NCBI GenBank assembly: GCA_038087015.1
Contig: JASBNA010000116.1
Coordinates: 1 to 64,000 of the forward strand
Direction: 5' to 3'
Source of the DNA: Cerrena zonata
Lineage: Eukaryota; Basidiomycota; Agaricomycetes; Polyporales; Cerrenaceae
DNA length: 64,000 nt
Part shown: piece after piece, positions 36,001 to 46,569 of the stretch
Numbering within the stretch: the stretch's first letter is position 1
How the letters are laid out: the number at the start of each line of letters is the position of its first letter
The notes under the pieces: generated by a model
Database searches by the model: none
What the model was told of the DNA's origin: nothing
Seen by the model: the letters and a program-made list of their open reading frames with translations, nothing else
Translations under genes and position numbers: made by a program

Positions 36001-36578
36001 ATAGTGTAGGCGTTGAATTGCCACATGCTACTCATCGGGGCGGAGCCCGACTCACCACCATTTCTTTGTTCAAAAGAATACGATGGCGTGGTGACAATAT
36101 GTCCATTATACTGGATGGGAGGAGGATCCTGTGAAGGGGACCACAGCTGCTGCATATTCAAATTCAATTCAGGATATTCAAGGGGCTGTTTAGGCCGAGA
36201 TTCCCCGTGCCTGAGTGGCCTGGGATAAGATGGGTGGGAATGGAGAGATGAAGGACCTGCAGGCCGGGATCTGCAGGAAGCGGAGGAATCAAGCTCATGG
36301 TGTCTTGGTGATACTCGTTCTTCGGCACTCTGATCCCAACTTGAGCCAGAAAGTCTGAAGGAGCCTGGCTCCTGCATGGAGGGTGGATGTGAGGGCCGGG
36401 CAGAGACGTGCTGATGATTTGGGAGAAAATACGCGACATTTGGGGGAGGCATATATGGGAGCTGACTCGGGGTGTTGATGGAACGGGGATCGAGAGGAGC
36501 AACCTGCTGAGAAGCGACGGGATTGAGGAGCTGGTCAATCGAGATGCGTTTGTTGTCTGGTTGGTCGTGGAGGTTCAT
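33046..36578 (-). CDS. KDM3-type JmjC histone lysine demethylase
   Basis: ATG 36578 begins MNLHDQPDNKRISIDQLLNP. A long disordered N-terminal region (exon to about 35830) and a basic patch, PKKKSRPKKSN, a likely nuclear signal, follow. The zinc-binding region has FPRCVSCTRRWAGDICRFQG and CMTSTFSCTWMCRNCGREAC-S, which fit the fungal KDM3-like arrangement. Next comes SILTDDVFHKAWIKGEPLVV, opening the JmjC domain. Iron ligands are visible in TARLHMDMADAINIM (His, Asp) and AGCAHQ (distal His). The protein continues VCNRSDSIQVACNFVSPENI and ends near 33046. KDM3 enzymes remove methyl groups from H3K9 using Fe(II) and 2-oxoglutarate in the nucleus. All key residues seem present. Introns are ~50-75 bp. 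A MITE lies ~220 bp upstream of the start codon. Confidence 0.88.
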
Positions 36579-36798
36579 AGCGAGGACTGTCGACTGTTTG
36601 CGACACAGGAGATGAAAGCGAAGGAAAAAGAAGGGGGATGGATGATCGCGGTTGAGAGAGAGAGAAGGACGCGAAGCAGCACGTTGAGCGGTGTGCGAAA
36701 ATGGCTACCAAAGGTTTTGAGCAAGACTCATTTTCAAAATCACAATTTCCTTTTTTCAACTTCAATAAATACTACTACGTCATTCTTAATATTTCTAT

Positions 36799-37371
36799 TA
36801 CAGCAGTTTGCATAACTACATGAAATTCGATCAAGTTTTTTCCCCTTTCCTCCATTGTGACAGTCGTCACTGATCGTCACAAATGGTGCGTTTATGACTG
36901 ATGATTCAATGGTGTGTGCAACTCTGAGCTCGTTACGCTCTATCTATGGCTCATTCACGGTTTTGATCATGATTCCATGAGAGGTTGAGACAGGTGCTCT
37001 GCAGGATGCGGGATAACACTGCTTGAGAGACAGAGACAACCACATGTTGTATTGTCAATAGATACTTAGTATGTACAACTTGAACATGTTTTTGAGACAA
37101 GTCTAATGGAGCAATGAGCTCCCCTTGCTATCATAGTCTTCCCGTCTTGGTAACAATGCATTAATTAAGGCATTCCAACATTGTGTGGACCCTTATTGAA
37201 CTCGGCCCTCATTGTATATGTATATGTAGTACAGTAAGCCTCAGAGTCATAGATACTGCGGCTTCCATTCTAGGCTATGTTACATGCTTGTCACTAATTG
37301 ACTGATATAGGCAAGTGCAGAGAAAGAAAATAAACTTTATTGAATTTCACGTAGTTATGCAAACTGCTGTA
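36799..37371. mobile_element. 573-bp MITE related to the hAT element (copy B)
   Basis: Same length, ends and inner junction as the copy at 31917-32489, with only scattered substitutions. Unlike that copy, it is continuous on its right with 269 bp that also flank the hAT element at 14244-14512. It lies upstream of the demethylase gene, within its probable promoter region. Confidence 0.88.
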
Positions 37372-37640
37372 CTGTACTTTTATAATTATTTATAATAGAT
37401 AGTATCAGCAAAATATTAACACCAAATAACTATTAATGATTGTCAACATCAATCTGGGTCAACATATCTATGAATAGTGGCAGGAACCCCTACCAGTTGC
37501 CACTGCCAATTCTAGTACCACTAGCTAGAGCTGTGCCGCTCGGAGTGCTTTTATTTCACTCCCGGGCCGATAGCCACACGCGAGGACATATATATAACAT
37601 AATAAGAACACCGAGTACATCCAATTTACGGTTCCACTTA
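37372..37640. repeat. 269-bp segment shared (inverted) with 14244-14512
   Basis: Begins CTGTACTTTTATAATTATTT and ends GGTTCCACTTA, where the TTA-flanked MITE starts. Near identity with the other copy indicates a recent duplication. Confidence 0.9.
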
Positions 37641-37842
37641 CACAGCGGGGATGTTGAGCTGTATGCACCGCATACAGCAAATAAACATTGAAAAAACAGC
37701 GATGCTCCCGTTCCATATATGGTAAGGCAAAAAACATTTAATATGTTCTCATCCCAATATGGTAATAACGTGACATCCCGCTCATGTTTTCACAATGTTT
37801 TCTCTCCGTATGCGGTGGATACAGCGCCGAATCCCCGCTGTG
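37641..37842. mobile_element. 202-bp MITE with 35-bp inverted ends and TTA target duplication (Harbinger-like)
   Basis: The left end is CACAGCGGGGATGTTGAGCT...GCACCGCATAC. The right end, reverse-complemented, is CACAGCGGGGATTCGGCGCT...CCACCGCATAC: about 28 of 35 positions agree. TTA precedes (37638-37640) and follows (37843-37845). A 3-bp TTA/TAA duplication is typical of PIF/Harbinger (Tourist-like) elements. There is no coding capacity. Confidence 0.82.
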
Positions 37843-37845
37843 TTA

Positions 37846-38679
37846 ACTTAGTGCTCGTGGTGCGCCGATCTTATCGTGTGCGGATCCGGAAGTGTGTTCC
37901 CACGGCGCGTGGGCCTTTCCTCGGCGATCTCGGAATAGGCGCGCCGCGAGTTCAGCTCTCTCACAGCGGGCGCCTCGTACTCAACGCAAAGAGTTCGTTT
38001 TCGAGCATCGTTCCGGCCCTCTGTATGGCTCGAGAAGCTGTATATATGTAGATTAGATGTTATAATACATCGTAAAAATATTTACTAAGCATGGGAGTGA
38101 GTTGAAGTGGAGATACTGTCAAAGTCGAGCTCCTGCACCAAGGCCATACCATTTAAGGAAAGTGTTTAACCTCCGACTACCCGAATTACGTCCTGTGTAG
38201 CTCCGATATTTGCAATGTTCCCCACTCCCACTCCTTCCCATCCTCGCTTTAGCATCCCAGGTGAAAGCTACTCGACTCATCGAGTAGCTTTCGTTTCGTT
38301 TCATTTCATTACATGCTTAGTACATGTGTCATGAACTGGCACACTCGCATCTGCCTAGCCTGACGTTCTATGGTACTGGGGAGGACTCAGGCGCATTCAT
38401 CGTTATGCTCCAACAACCTAGCCTGTACATCTGCAGCGAAACAGTCCCATGCACCGAACGGGAACAGGAGCGGTGGATAACGTGGTGGATAATGAAAGTC
38501 ATTGGTGAGCAAACCTAGTAGCTATAACCTTAGCTCAATAACTCATTGCTCAACCCGGAGTCGACGATAAGGCCATATCTCTAGTAGCGTATAACGTTTG
38601 TATTTCAGTATCTATCTTGTACAGATGCTTTCGATATCGTAGCACAAAAGAATAATATAATAGAATTATCAGAATTATC
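37846..38679. other. spacer with a strong hairpin, no gene recognised
   Basis: No recognisable gene. GC-rich at 37850-38000, AT-rich later, with the hairpin at 38263-38292. Confidence 0.5.
38263..38292. other. perfect 12-bp stem hairpin with 6-nt loop
   Basis: GAAAGCTACTCG, loop ACTCAT, CGAGTAGCTTTC. It is followed by T-rich GTTTCGTTTCATTTCATT. It could be structured RNA, a transcription-end signal or a relic of an element end. No neighbouring gene clearly uses it. Confidence 0.8.
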
Positions 38680-40110
38680 AGCTCGATACAAGCCTGGTGA
38701 TGATATAATTAGGAACATCACGTATAAGTACTAGAGGCAGAACGAAGGTATTATACTGCTCTTTTGGTAGCATATTGTTGACCGATACACCTTTTAACTC
38801 CATCCATAACATATCTATTGTTGCAAAGTCTATTGTGATCTTAACGGCGATCATATCCAGATTTCGGTTAACAGCCTCTGGTAATGGGTCCTAGTGTGTC
38901 GCGATGAGTGATCTTTGATAGTATTGGAAAACCATAATACACCTACAAAATGACTTGTACGCCATGAGAGACTATTTCTCATCCCTCGAGGAATATCACG
39001 GCAATCAAGGAGTAGTCGCAATACCAAGCCTTGCCGAATTGATGTATAAATGTTCGTTTTCAATACTGTCTGCTCATCTAGGAGATTGGTAATAATATCT
39101 GCCTTGAGACGACAGTATCCTTGGTGTGTACTGAGCAATAGATGGAGCTGATGTTTTGGTGAGACAATTGGATAGAGAAATTCAGCAAAAATAGTCGCAT
39201 TTGGAAAGTTTGGTGGAAGCGATAGAACCTCTTCAATAGCACCTAACTCCGCCCGAAATATATGACAGAAGGCAGTAAAGTGAGTGAATGAGAACTGCTT
39301 ATGGGAATCACACAGCTGATCATCATGTCCATGTCTGACTGCTTCTAGTGCTTTCTCAATTGTCCAACCTGTATTTCCGAACTAGTCACCTTGTTTAAGT
39401 TCAAGGTATCAGGTAATGAAAGAAGGCTTTAGAGACGTACTAAATGGGCATGACCACAAAGTAGTCGGATTAGAATAAGGGATGAGCGACTGAGACCACT
39501 ATTCAACCGATAGATTCTAGCCCCAGTATAATTGAGGGTGTTGGGATAAATACTGGTCTATATATATCAATCATTTCTACTCAGCTGGTGTGACACTTAG
39601 TTGGATGAGATGCTTACCTTTCAATCACAGTGTTTGCTCCATAAAGAAAGGTACTAAAATCGTTGGTAATGATTGCATGAATGAATCCGAGCTTGTTTAT
39701 ATGTGCGAGCTCTGCACTTGCATAAATTGGAGCCTGAGACAAAAAAACTATTAATAGGTTCGTAGTTTTTAGTAACGTGAGATTTACTTCATGCCAATAA
39801 AATTCAAATGCCTTGGCTAAGGTTTTTATGACCTCTTTGACCTCTTGAGTACGTCTTGACAGGTTAGACACACCAGTTGAATCTTCAACAAAGATCAGTT
39901 GCAAAGGAAGCGACACATATTGTCCTAAATGCATAAAGATCTCGTCTGTAACCTCGTTTAAAGTTTGATTTCTTTTGTGAGCGATATTCAATAAACTTAT
40001 AGGACCTTCGAGGTCCATAATCCACTCGCTATGTAATGATCAGCTTTTAAGTTGATACTAAAGTTCATCCTAAATTACCTTGCATTAATTCCCAATGTGA
40101 GGGGAGGTTT
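38680..40110 (-). pseudogene. degenerate XPG/FEN-family nuclease gene
   Basis: Minus-strand pieces follow the order of XPG-type 5' nucleases. LTLGINA stands where GIDAS is usual. MDLEGPISLLNIAHKRNQ, LPLQLIFVEDSTG, IKTLAKAFEFYWHEV and ASAELAHINKLGFIHAIITN follow, then FSTFLYGANTVIER (the internal I-region), RIYRLNSGLSRSSLILIRLL and LGNTGWTIEKALEAVRHGHD. The acidic catalytic residues of the I-region are not kept: ASAEL replaces the usual GEAEAE, and NDFS the usual DDxD. The LSGGDY motif is also lost (RLLCGHAHL). With the N-region start missing, this is best read as a dead copy of a GEN1/FEN-like enzyme. Several introns seem to remain. Confidence 0.65.
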
Positions 40111-40112
40111 AT

Positions 40113-40869
40113 TTACGGGTATATAACTTGCTTGTTGTTTGACCCATTCTTTAAACCAAACCGATTCATCAGGATAATGCCATAGTTGTTTCTTAAATAT
40201 CTGTCAGACTTGTCGGTGAAAATTGGGGCACTTCAAACATACCAATGGGTCACAGTTCATACCGTTCTCTCTGGATATGGCAAGGAATAATGAGGAAAGA
40301 GGTGAAATATAGGAGGAACATTGCTCGAGGTTTATAAGCTTTCGGTAGTTTGATGCGGAACAATTTCATGGTTCCGAGTCCGTATTCCATAACCGATATA
40401 TACTGGCACCCAAACTTGGATGTCCGAATTCAACTTCTGAGCGCAGTCTGTACAGATTGGGGATTGAAAGATTGAAGATATAGATATAAACATGAGACCA
40501 TTAATTCACGAGAGTATAGTACTGCCGGTACCACTATTTGACCTTTCAAATTGCCGCTGTTCTCGCTCTTGAGGTGTTCCATTCTTACTTGTCCGAAGTA
40601 TCAGCTCACCACGCTGCTGTCGCTTCCTTGTTATGGCATTCAAAAGCATCTTGATACTCTGCTCTACTTCAGGGAATTCATCAAGAAATATTGTATCACT
40701 TCGACCACATCTAGAATTAATTGCGTTATTTATTTTAAACATAAAATGTTTGACTGTTAACATACCGAATATACTCCTCAGCAATAACCTGTCTCTGTTT
40801 CCACTTACTCCTTGTGAGCCTCGACATCTGACGAGAGTACCACTGAAGCGGCCAGCCTTAAGTGCCTTC
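40113..40869. other. unassigned region upstream of the LINE
   Basis: A minus-strand frame at about 40506-40940 (GRSDTIFLDEFPEVEQSIKM, NAITRKRQQRGELILRTS) may be an exon of the nuclease relic or another lost gene. It is not recognised. Confidence 0.3.
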
Positions 40870-41079
40870 GTTTTTGTGGTTGGATTTGGCTCATCCCACT
40901 GTTGACTACCCTCGCGCCGGCGGACCTTCTTTGCTTTCAACCATCACCACCTGCCCTTTTTTTCCCACGGTACTCAACCACCGGAACTGGCAAAAGGACT
41001 CTGACTTTAATCTATTCGGACGTCGTCCAAGCTTAGAGGAGCACTTTATTTGCTTTCAACCTCTTTCATCTCATTGAGA

Positions 41080-43146
41080 ATGAGCACCCCAGCCATAAAA
41101 GCTAGGAAGAACACCGCCCAAAGGGGATCCTCAGTATCAATCCCGCCACGTCAACAGACGCCGGACCCGGCAACGAGAACAGCTCGTAACACTAGAGGTA
41201 ACAATACCCCGCTTACTAATGATGCTAATACCGCAGACAACGCAACTTTAACGAACAACACGAACGCTGAATACGATTCTGCCGTACGCCTCCTCGAATC
41301 TAAGCAGCTAATCCCATCCGGGGCGAACCCAATCACAGCACGTCATCTCTGCGACGCCTTGATACACATCGCTAATCAACAAAATGTTACGATCGCACTC
41401 GCTAACAACCTAAGGTCAGTAGCAGTTATACTCAAAGAAACCACTATAAACCAAGAAGCCGACTCCATCTTGGAATACTTGAGCACAAACGTCGCAGACC
41501 TAATTGACGAAAGGATTGATAACAAGCTAGAGACGAAGGTCACAGAACACATGAAGCAGCTCAAGGCTGCAACATATGACCTGAAAACTGCGATGAAAGA
41601 GCTACAACGAGTACCTCCTCCACAACCCACCCATGAGATCGATGTAAACATAGGGATTCACCCTCGTGTTGATGATCCACACCTCACGTTCAATCCGAGT
41701 ATTAAGACTTATGCTCAAGCTGCCAGCGCAGCCTCCACACTGATCGCTAGAACTCTTCTTAGACAGAAACAGATATATGTCGACCAAAGCACGAACGAGA
41801 ATGCGAACAAGTCGGAGAAAGAACTAGTCGAACAAGCAAACTCAGCCGTCAGTTATATCAGAGAAGACATGAGAAGCACAGGCCCCGAATCAGTGAAATT
41901 CACAAGTGTTCGCTCTACACGCGACAACGGACTCCTATTTGAGCTCCAAACGGTTGAAGCTGCCAGATGGCTGAGACAACCCGAAATTCTCCAAGAGTGG
42001 ACACGACTCTTCCCGGGTCAAGGCAGAGCAAGAGGAAACACTTTCCCAACGATCGCAAAGTTTGTCCCCACCACGTTTGATGCTAACGATTCTCAAAGTA
42101 TGCAGTCAATTGCTATCGAAGCAGACTTATCACCCACACCAATCACCAACACCAGATGGATAAAACCAACTGAGTACTGCTATCCTGGACAGAAACACGC
42201 TCACATGATTATTTCTTTGACAGAACCTGAATATGCTAACCACGCCATCAGCCTTGGTATGATAGTTGAAGGAAAGAAAATCCAAGTTGAGAAGCTGCTG
42301 CAAGAAGTCAAACGCTGCATCAAGTGCCAGAAGCTCGGCATGAATCACATCGCGAAGACTTGCCCCTCCCCACACCAAGTTTGTGCACGATGCGCAGAAC
42401 ACCACGACACAAAGGAGTGTCCACATGACGAGTCCCACTTCCACTGCGCTAACTGCGACCAATCTGGTCACCCAGCTACTGACAGAAACTGTCCCGTGTT
42501 TTTAGAACACAACGCCAAGCTCAACGATCGTACCCCCGACAACGAGTACGTCTACTTTGTGACGGAAGACCCCGCCACTCACGTCAAATACAATGACAAG
42601 CCATCCAACGCTCGCTTGCCCACCCCAGCACATGCGAACAGATCTCAGCCCCAAGACAAGCCTCTCCCCCCACCACATCCCTCCCTTCCGAAGAAACCCA
42701 AGTACACTCCTAACTTCGACTTCGCTTTCCATGACGACAACCTCCCCCCTCCGGCTACACTTCCATCATCTTCCCAACACGCTTCCTCCCAACCTCATCC
42801 AGAACTCCCTCCATCCTCGGATGAAATTGACATCATCGTAGGACCTTCGTCTTCGAAAACCCCATCAAAGACGCCCATCCCTGGACTAGGAACAGTAGCT
42901 CCGCGCCCGCAACTCAAACAGCAACAGCGGAAAGCCCACACACCCAGAACCAAGAAGAAGAATAACCGCAACTCAGCGTTCGAAGGAGATGATGAAGACA
43001 ATGTGGAAGAACAGATGACGTTACCCAAGATATTCCTAAAGCAACGTCAAATGATACCTGGTGCGCTCGTTGAACCAGAAGCCGACGACTCCGAAGCAGC
43101 AGTGCAAGGGCTAGTGGAAGGATCCCGCTTCCAAGCATCAACATGA
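41080..43146 (+). CDS. LINE ORF1 protein (Gag-like, three zinc knuckles)
   Basis: An uninterrupted frame of 688 codons from ATG 41080 (MSTPAIKARKNTAQRGSS). An N-terminal disordered region and a helical middle part with likely coiled coil (about residues 130-190) precede an RNA-binding-like domain and three closely spaced Cys/His knuckles: CIKCQKLGMNHIAKTC, CARCAEHHDTKEC and CANCDQSGHPATDRNC (about 42316-42492). The C-terminus is Pro- and Lys-rich. This is the usual plan of ORF1 proteins of fungal Tad-type LINEs, which coat element RNA. That the frame is intact while ORF2 is destroyed suggests recent deletion or an element mobilised by others. Confidence 0.85.
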   Translation: MSTPAIKARKNTAQRGSSVSIPPRQQTPDPATRTARNTRGNNTPLTNDANTADNATLTNNTNAEYDSAVRLLESKQLIPSGANPITARHLCDALIHIANQQNVTIALANNLRSVAVILKETTINQEADSILEYLSTNVADLIDERIDNKLETKVTEHMKQLKAATYDLKTAMKELQRVPPPQPTHEIDVNIGIHPRVDDPHLTFNPSIKTYAQAASAASTLIARTLLRQKQIYVDQSTNENANKSEKELVEQANSAVSYIREDMRSTGPESVKFTSVRSTRDNGLLFELQTVEAARWLRQPEILQEWTRLFPGQGRARGNTFPTIAKFVPTTFDANDSQSMQSIAIEADLSPTPITNTRWIKPTEYCYPGQKHAHMIISLTEPEYANHAISLGMIVEGKKIQVEKLLQEVKRCIKCQKLGMNHIAKTCPSPHQVCARCAEHHDTKECPHDESHFHCANCDQSGHPATDRNCPVFLEHNAKLNDRTPDNEYVYFVTEDPATHVKYNDKPSNARLPTPAHANRSQPQDKPLPPPHPSLPKKPKYTPNFDFAFHDDNLPPPATLPSSSQHASSQPHPELPPSSDEIDIIVGPSSSKTPSKTPIPGLGTVAPRPQLKQQQRKAHTPRTKKKNNRNSAFEGDDEDNVEEQMTLPKIFLKQRQMIPGALVEPEADDSEAAVQGLVEGSRFQAST

Positions 43147-43239
43147 GCAACTCTCAACAAGAGGAACAACCACCTCATGCGAATCCCTCTGTACCATATC
43201 ATGACCAGCGTTACGCAACCCGAAGTCACACCCAGGACA

Positions 43240-43865
43240 GTACCTACTAGACCAAGTCCATGCTCAGTGGTCACCAGGACACAACGACATTAAAGGCAAC
43301 GAGGCGGCAGACACTGAAGCAAAAAAAGGCAGCGAGAGGAGAGTCCAGCCCCCCGCATCTGCTCCCATCCTTCCTTCGCAAACCTTTGCCAATCAGCACA
43401 TCATCGACCAAACAGAACATCGTAACGAAGCTGAAAATCAATGCCAAGAAGGAGTGGAAGAAATCGCCGAGATACAGACACTTTTCCGGCTACAATCACA
43501 CTCTCCCCTCTCCCAAATTCGTTAAGCTCTCAAAGATCATCAGGAAGCACAAACCCAGTCTTATCTTCCAACTTCGCACTGGTCACATCCCACTGAATCG
43601 CCACCTTCATCGTATCCAGAAAACCCCCTCGCCCGTCTGCCCCGCCTGTAACAATGCCAACGAGACAGTAGATCACTTCCTAATCCAATGCAAGTCGTAC
43701 AGCCACCTGCGCTCAGGATTACGAGCCCGATTCCGAGGATGCTCCCTTACCACCTCACACATCCGCGCCACAAAAACTTTGAGAAACGCCGGCAATTGCG
43801 ACGCTCTTTTTATGTTCATAAAAGCAACAAAACATCCACAAGGCACTTTCTCGAAACTGGAATAG
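43240..43865 (+). pseudogene. LINE ORF2 C-terminal remnant (RNase H end and CCHC tail)
   Basis: VHAQWSPGHNDIKGNEAADT is the last RNase H motif (normally W.PGH.gi.GNE.AD). A frame change at the run of A near 43320 leads to a second frame with KINAKKEWKKSPRYRHFSGY, IFQLRTGHIPLNRHLHRI and CPACNNANETVDHFLIQC. The last is the Cys/His motif that closes ORF2 of many fungal LINEs. Endonuclease and RT domains are missing: less than 100 bp separates this from ORF1. Confidence 0.8.
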
Positions 43866-44612
43866 CCGGCTCATATCACCTACGACTCACACTGCCCCCA
43901 CCGTACACCGCCTCATCTGTCCGCCCTCTCACCGTCTCCTATGCTGCCCACCACACCACCCACCGGCTAAAGCTACCCTCCACCAGACTAGACACTCCGC
44001 CACCCCACCGCTTCTCTAGACTACTTCAAACTTTTCCTTCAACGTCTCTCTCCCTTCTCCCCCACGCACCCCTGCCCCATGATAGTACCGACCTCTTTCT
44101 CTCCTTCCCATCTTCATCACTTCACTTCACCATGACCGCACCACTGCTCTCAACCCCTTACAATATCCGTCACTTTCCACATTAATCTCCCCCTTTTCAC
44201 TCTGTCCTACCGCACTCTCTACACTAATGCCCGTGCCCGCTCGCTCCCCACACTCACTCATTACGACATCCTAATTCCTCCCTACGCCACTCAGACCAAG
44301 CACATACCTTACCACTTCCATAATCCTTTCCTTATTCTCCCCCTTTAACTTTTATACCATAATTCCACATAATCTTCTCTCAGAGCGCATACGCAACAAA
44401 CCCACACCCCCCCTCCCCCCTGCCCCTTATCGCCACCGGGACAGGCTCCGCCTCAACTTTCCATACACACGTACCTGGGTCCACGCGTTCGCTTCCCTTC
44501 GCCTTGTGTCCATGCCCACAGTAGTTACAATACACTCAACCGCGCCGGTAATGTCTTACATAGCCCTGGCTGCTGCACAAGACAATAAATAGGATTTAAA
44601 AAAATTTTAAAA

Positions 44613-46569
44613 AAGAATACCCTCGCGCCACGCATTGGGTCCATGGGGAATATTAGGGATAACTGCATCAGGTATAGGGGGAGTTGGACGACCAGTATTT
44701 CTGCTTGGAACTGGTTGGCTAGAAGTATTATTGATATGCTGGAGTGGTTGCCATAACTGGGAGCTAGTAAGAGGTTGTGCTTCAAGACCAGTGCGTAAAT
44801 CAGATCTCTTGGCTGGGGAGTGGAGAAGGCAGCTGGATATGTAACAGATGAGATATTGTGGATATGAGAACAATGACCGTGAGCTTGAAGCTGATTTTGA
44901 AACGGTGCAAGCTTCCCTTGTTCGATATCGAGACGCAGCCTTTGGAACTCACGTCCCACGCTACTGAACAGCTCTCGGACCTCACCAATAGCGACAGGAG
45001 ATGTGAGAATATGATCACCATTGAAACTTCGAGAGGCTTCTCTCTGAATGGGGCATAGGGCATCATGGCGAGAGCTTTCTTGACTTGATAATTCATCCAG
45101 AAGATAGCGCATAAGCGTATCAGACGAAAAGAATCAAATATTATTTATTTGAATATATCAAGATAAATCTAAAATCTGAACCTGTTCACCTTCTTCCCAA
45201 CCACCCCACCACCGGATCCGAGAAAGTGCCCAACGCTTTCCTAGTGAACAGGATTGAAATCGGTACTGTGCTCCTCCTCGACTAAAAGAGTGAGTAGAAT
45301 ACTCCACACTCAAACCAGCTTTAGAAGCAAACAGGTTGAGACGAGCTTGGAATGTGTTGTGATCGATTGGTTGATTGGTATGAACAAGCCCGTTTTGAGC
45401 AAACGTTGGGAAAATATACTCTTCGTCTGTTAAAGGACGCTTTAACAAAATGTCTTCTGAGATTGAAGCTATCGCTGTACATGGAAACGCATGTCGATAG
45501 CAGGGGTGTCCTTCTGATCATAAACTTCGTACATTCGACCTATAAATAAATAGCTTCAGAAAATGAGCTGAAATCTAGAATAAATGTGATGTTTACCTGT
45601 TGCAGCAGAAGTATTGCCACTTTGACGAATCCAGCCTTTTCGGTTCACTAGATAGACTTCATCGTGAAGAATGTGGTACGGGTCAGGACCTTCACAGTTA
45701 CGCTTATAGTGTCTGTTCCCGATAGTCGATGTTTCTGAGTTTCTAGATCATGATTCAATGAGTATAACATACATTGTTAGAAAGAGAGAAGCAAGCTACC
45801 GAGATCACAGGGTAAAAGCAGTAGATGTGTATGCTCGAAACAATAGATGTTCGGCAACATAAAGCTGGTTAGAGAGGCTACTAGTCTGAGCGATTTGATT
45901 CTCGGGACAGACACTCTCTGACCAATCTAAGTATCATCTTAGTGAGATCTTCATACAGGATCGCTTCTGCATGGTTTCGAGCAACATCTTTGCCTTTATC
46001 CCGATTGACGACGGAGCGGCAGAGTTCCCCAACAGATGGTGCATTTGCGGGGCTCCCAGATATCCTCAAAGTGTCTTCATCAATATGGTATTCGCCACGA
46101 TATCGGTCGCTATAAAACCGCCAAAATAGACCTAAAACAAACAATATCTTAATATAGAAAGAACCTACATTTTGTCCCAGAGCTTCTTAAACCCATCGTG
46201 AATACCAGATGCGGTATTTCCACCACAACCTTGCGAGAAACACTTCTCGGTTATGTAAAGCTCAAGTGCACGAACTGACTGTGTATTTGGACTTGGATCG
46301 AATGCTTTAGAAAGCTCTTGCAACTCTTCATGTTGCTTGGTGCGGTCTTCGTCGGAGAGTGATCTCTCAGTTTCGAGTTCAGCTTTCTTACTTGCAATAA
46401 GAGCTTCAAGAAATTCTTTTCCGCGCAAAACATATCGGTTATAGCCTTCTACTGTTCTTTGGGATAACAGGTGATCTTGTTTTCCCTTGTCTCGGGCTGC
46501 TTCTAATGCACCAATGTTCGACACTGATTTCACAGGTGCCTTAATGTTAGAGGAAGTTTTCTTGACCAT
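44613..46569 (-). pseudogene. Crypton-like tyrosine recombinase, 3' end truncated by LINE
   Basis: ATG 46569 starts MVKKTSSNIKAPVKSVSN, and the first exon contains LLSQRTVEGYNRYVLRGKEF. Later exons include ALELYITEKCFSQGCGGNTA, FWRFYSDRYRGEY, GNRHYKRNCEGPDPYHILHD, RPLTDEEYIFPTFAQNG and YSTHSFSRGGAQYRFQSC (the HxxR box region). IRWWGGWEEGEQ and, after an intron, MRYLLDELSSQE, whose Tyr is the likely nucleophile, follow. This arrangement is that of basidiomycete Crypton-type recombinases, which move DNA circles. The C-terminal DNA-binding region breaks off at IPNIPHGPNAWRE, where the LINE tail begins, and one frame change precedes it (about 44870). It is therefore probably inactive as it stands. 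Confidence 0.75.

Larger units (their letters stand above)
40870..44612 (+). mobile_element. LINE (non-LTR retrotransposon), internally deleted
   Basis: A full ORF1 is followed directly by the far C-terminal end of ORF2. The endonuclease and reverse transcriptase are absent. The pyrimidine-rich 3' untranslated region ends in an A-rich tail (AGGATTTAAAAAAATTTTAA at about 44592-44612). The word TTTGCTTTCAACC occurs at about 40939 and 41049, in what should be the 5' untranslated region. The exact 5' end is not defined. The tail abuts the cut end of the Crypton-like gene. Confidence 0.75.

Noticed and set aside
42502..43274. Several minus-strand frames across LINE ORF1
   Set aside because: Caused by low-stop codon use of the ORF1 strand; they read as Val/Gly/Leu-rich antisense without domains.
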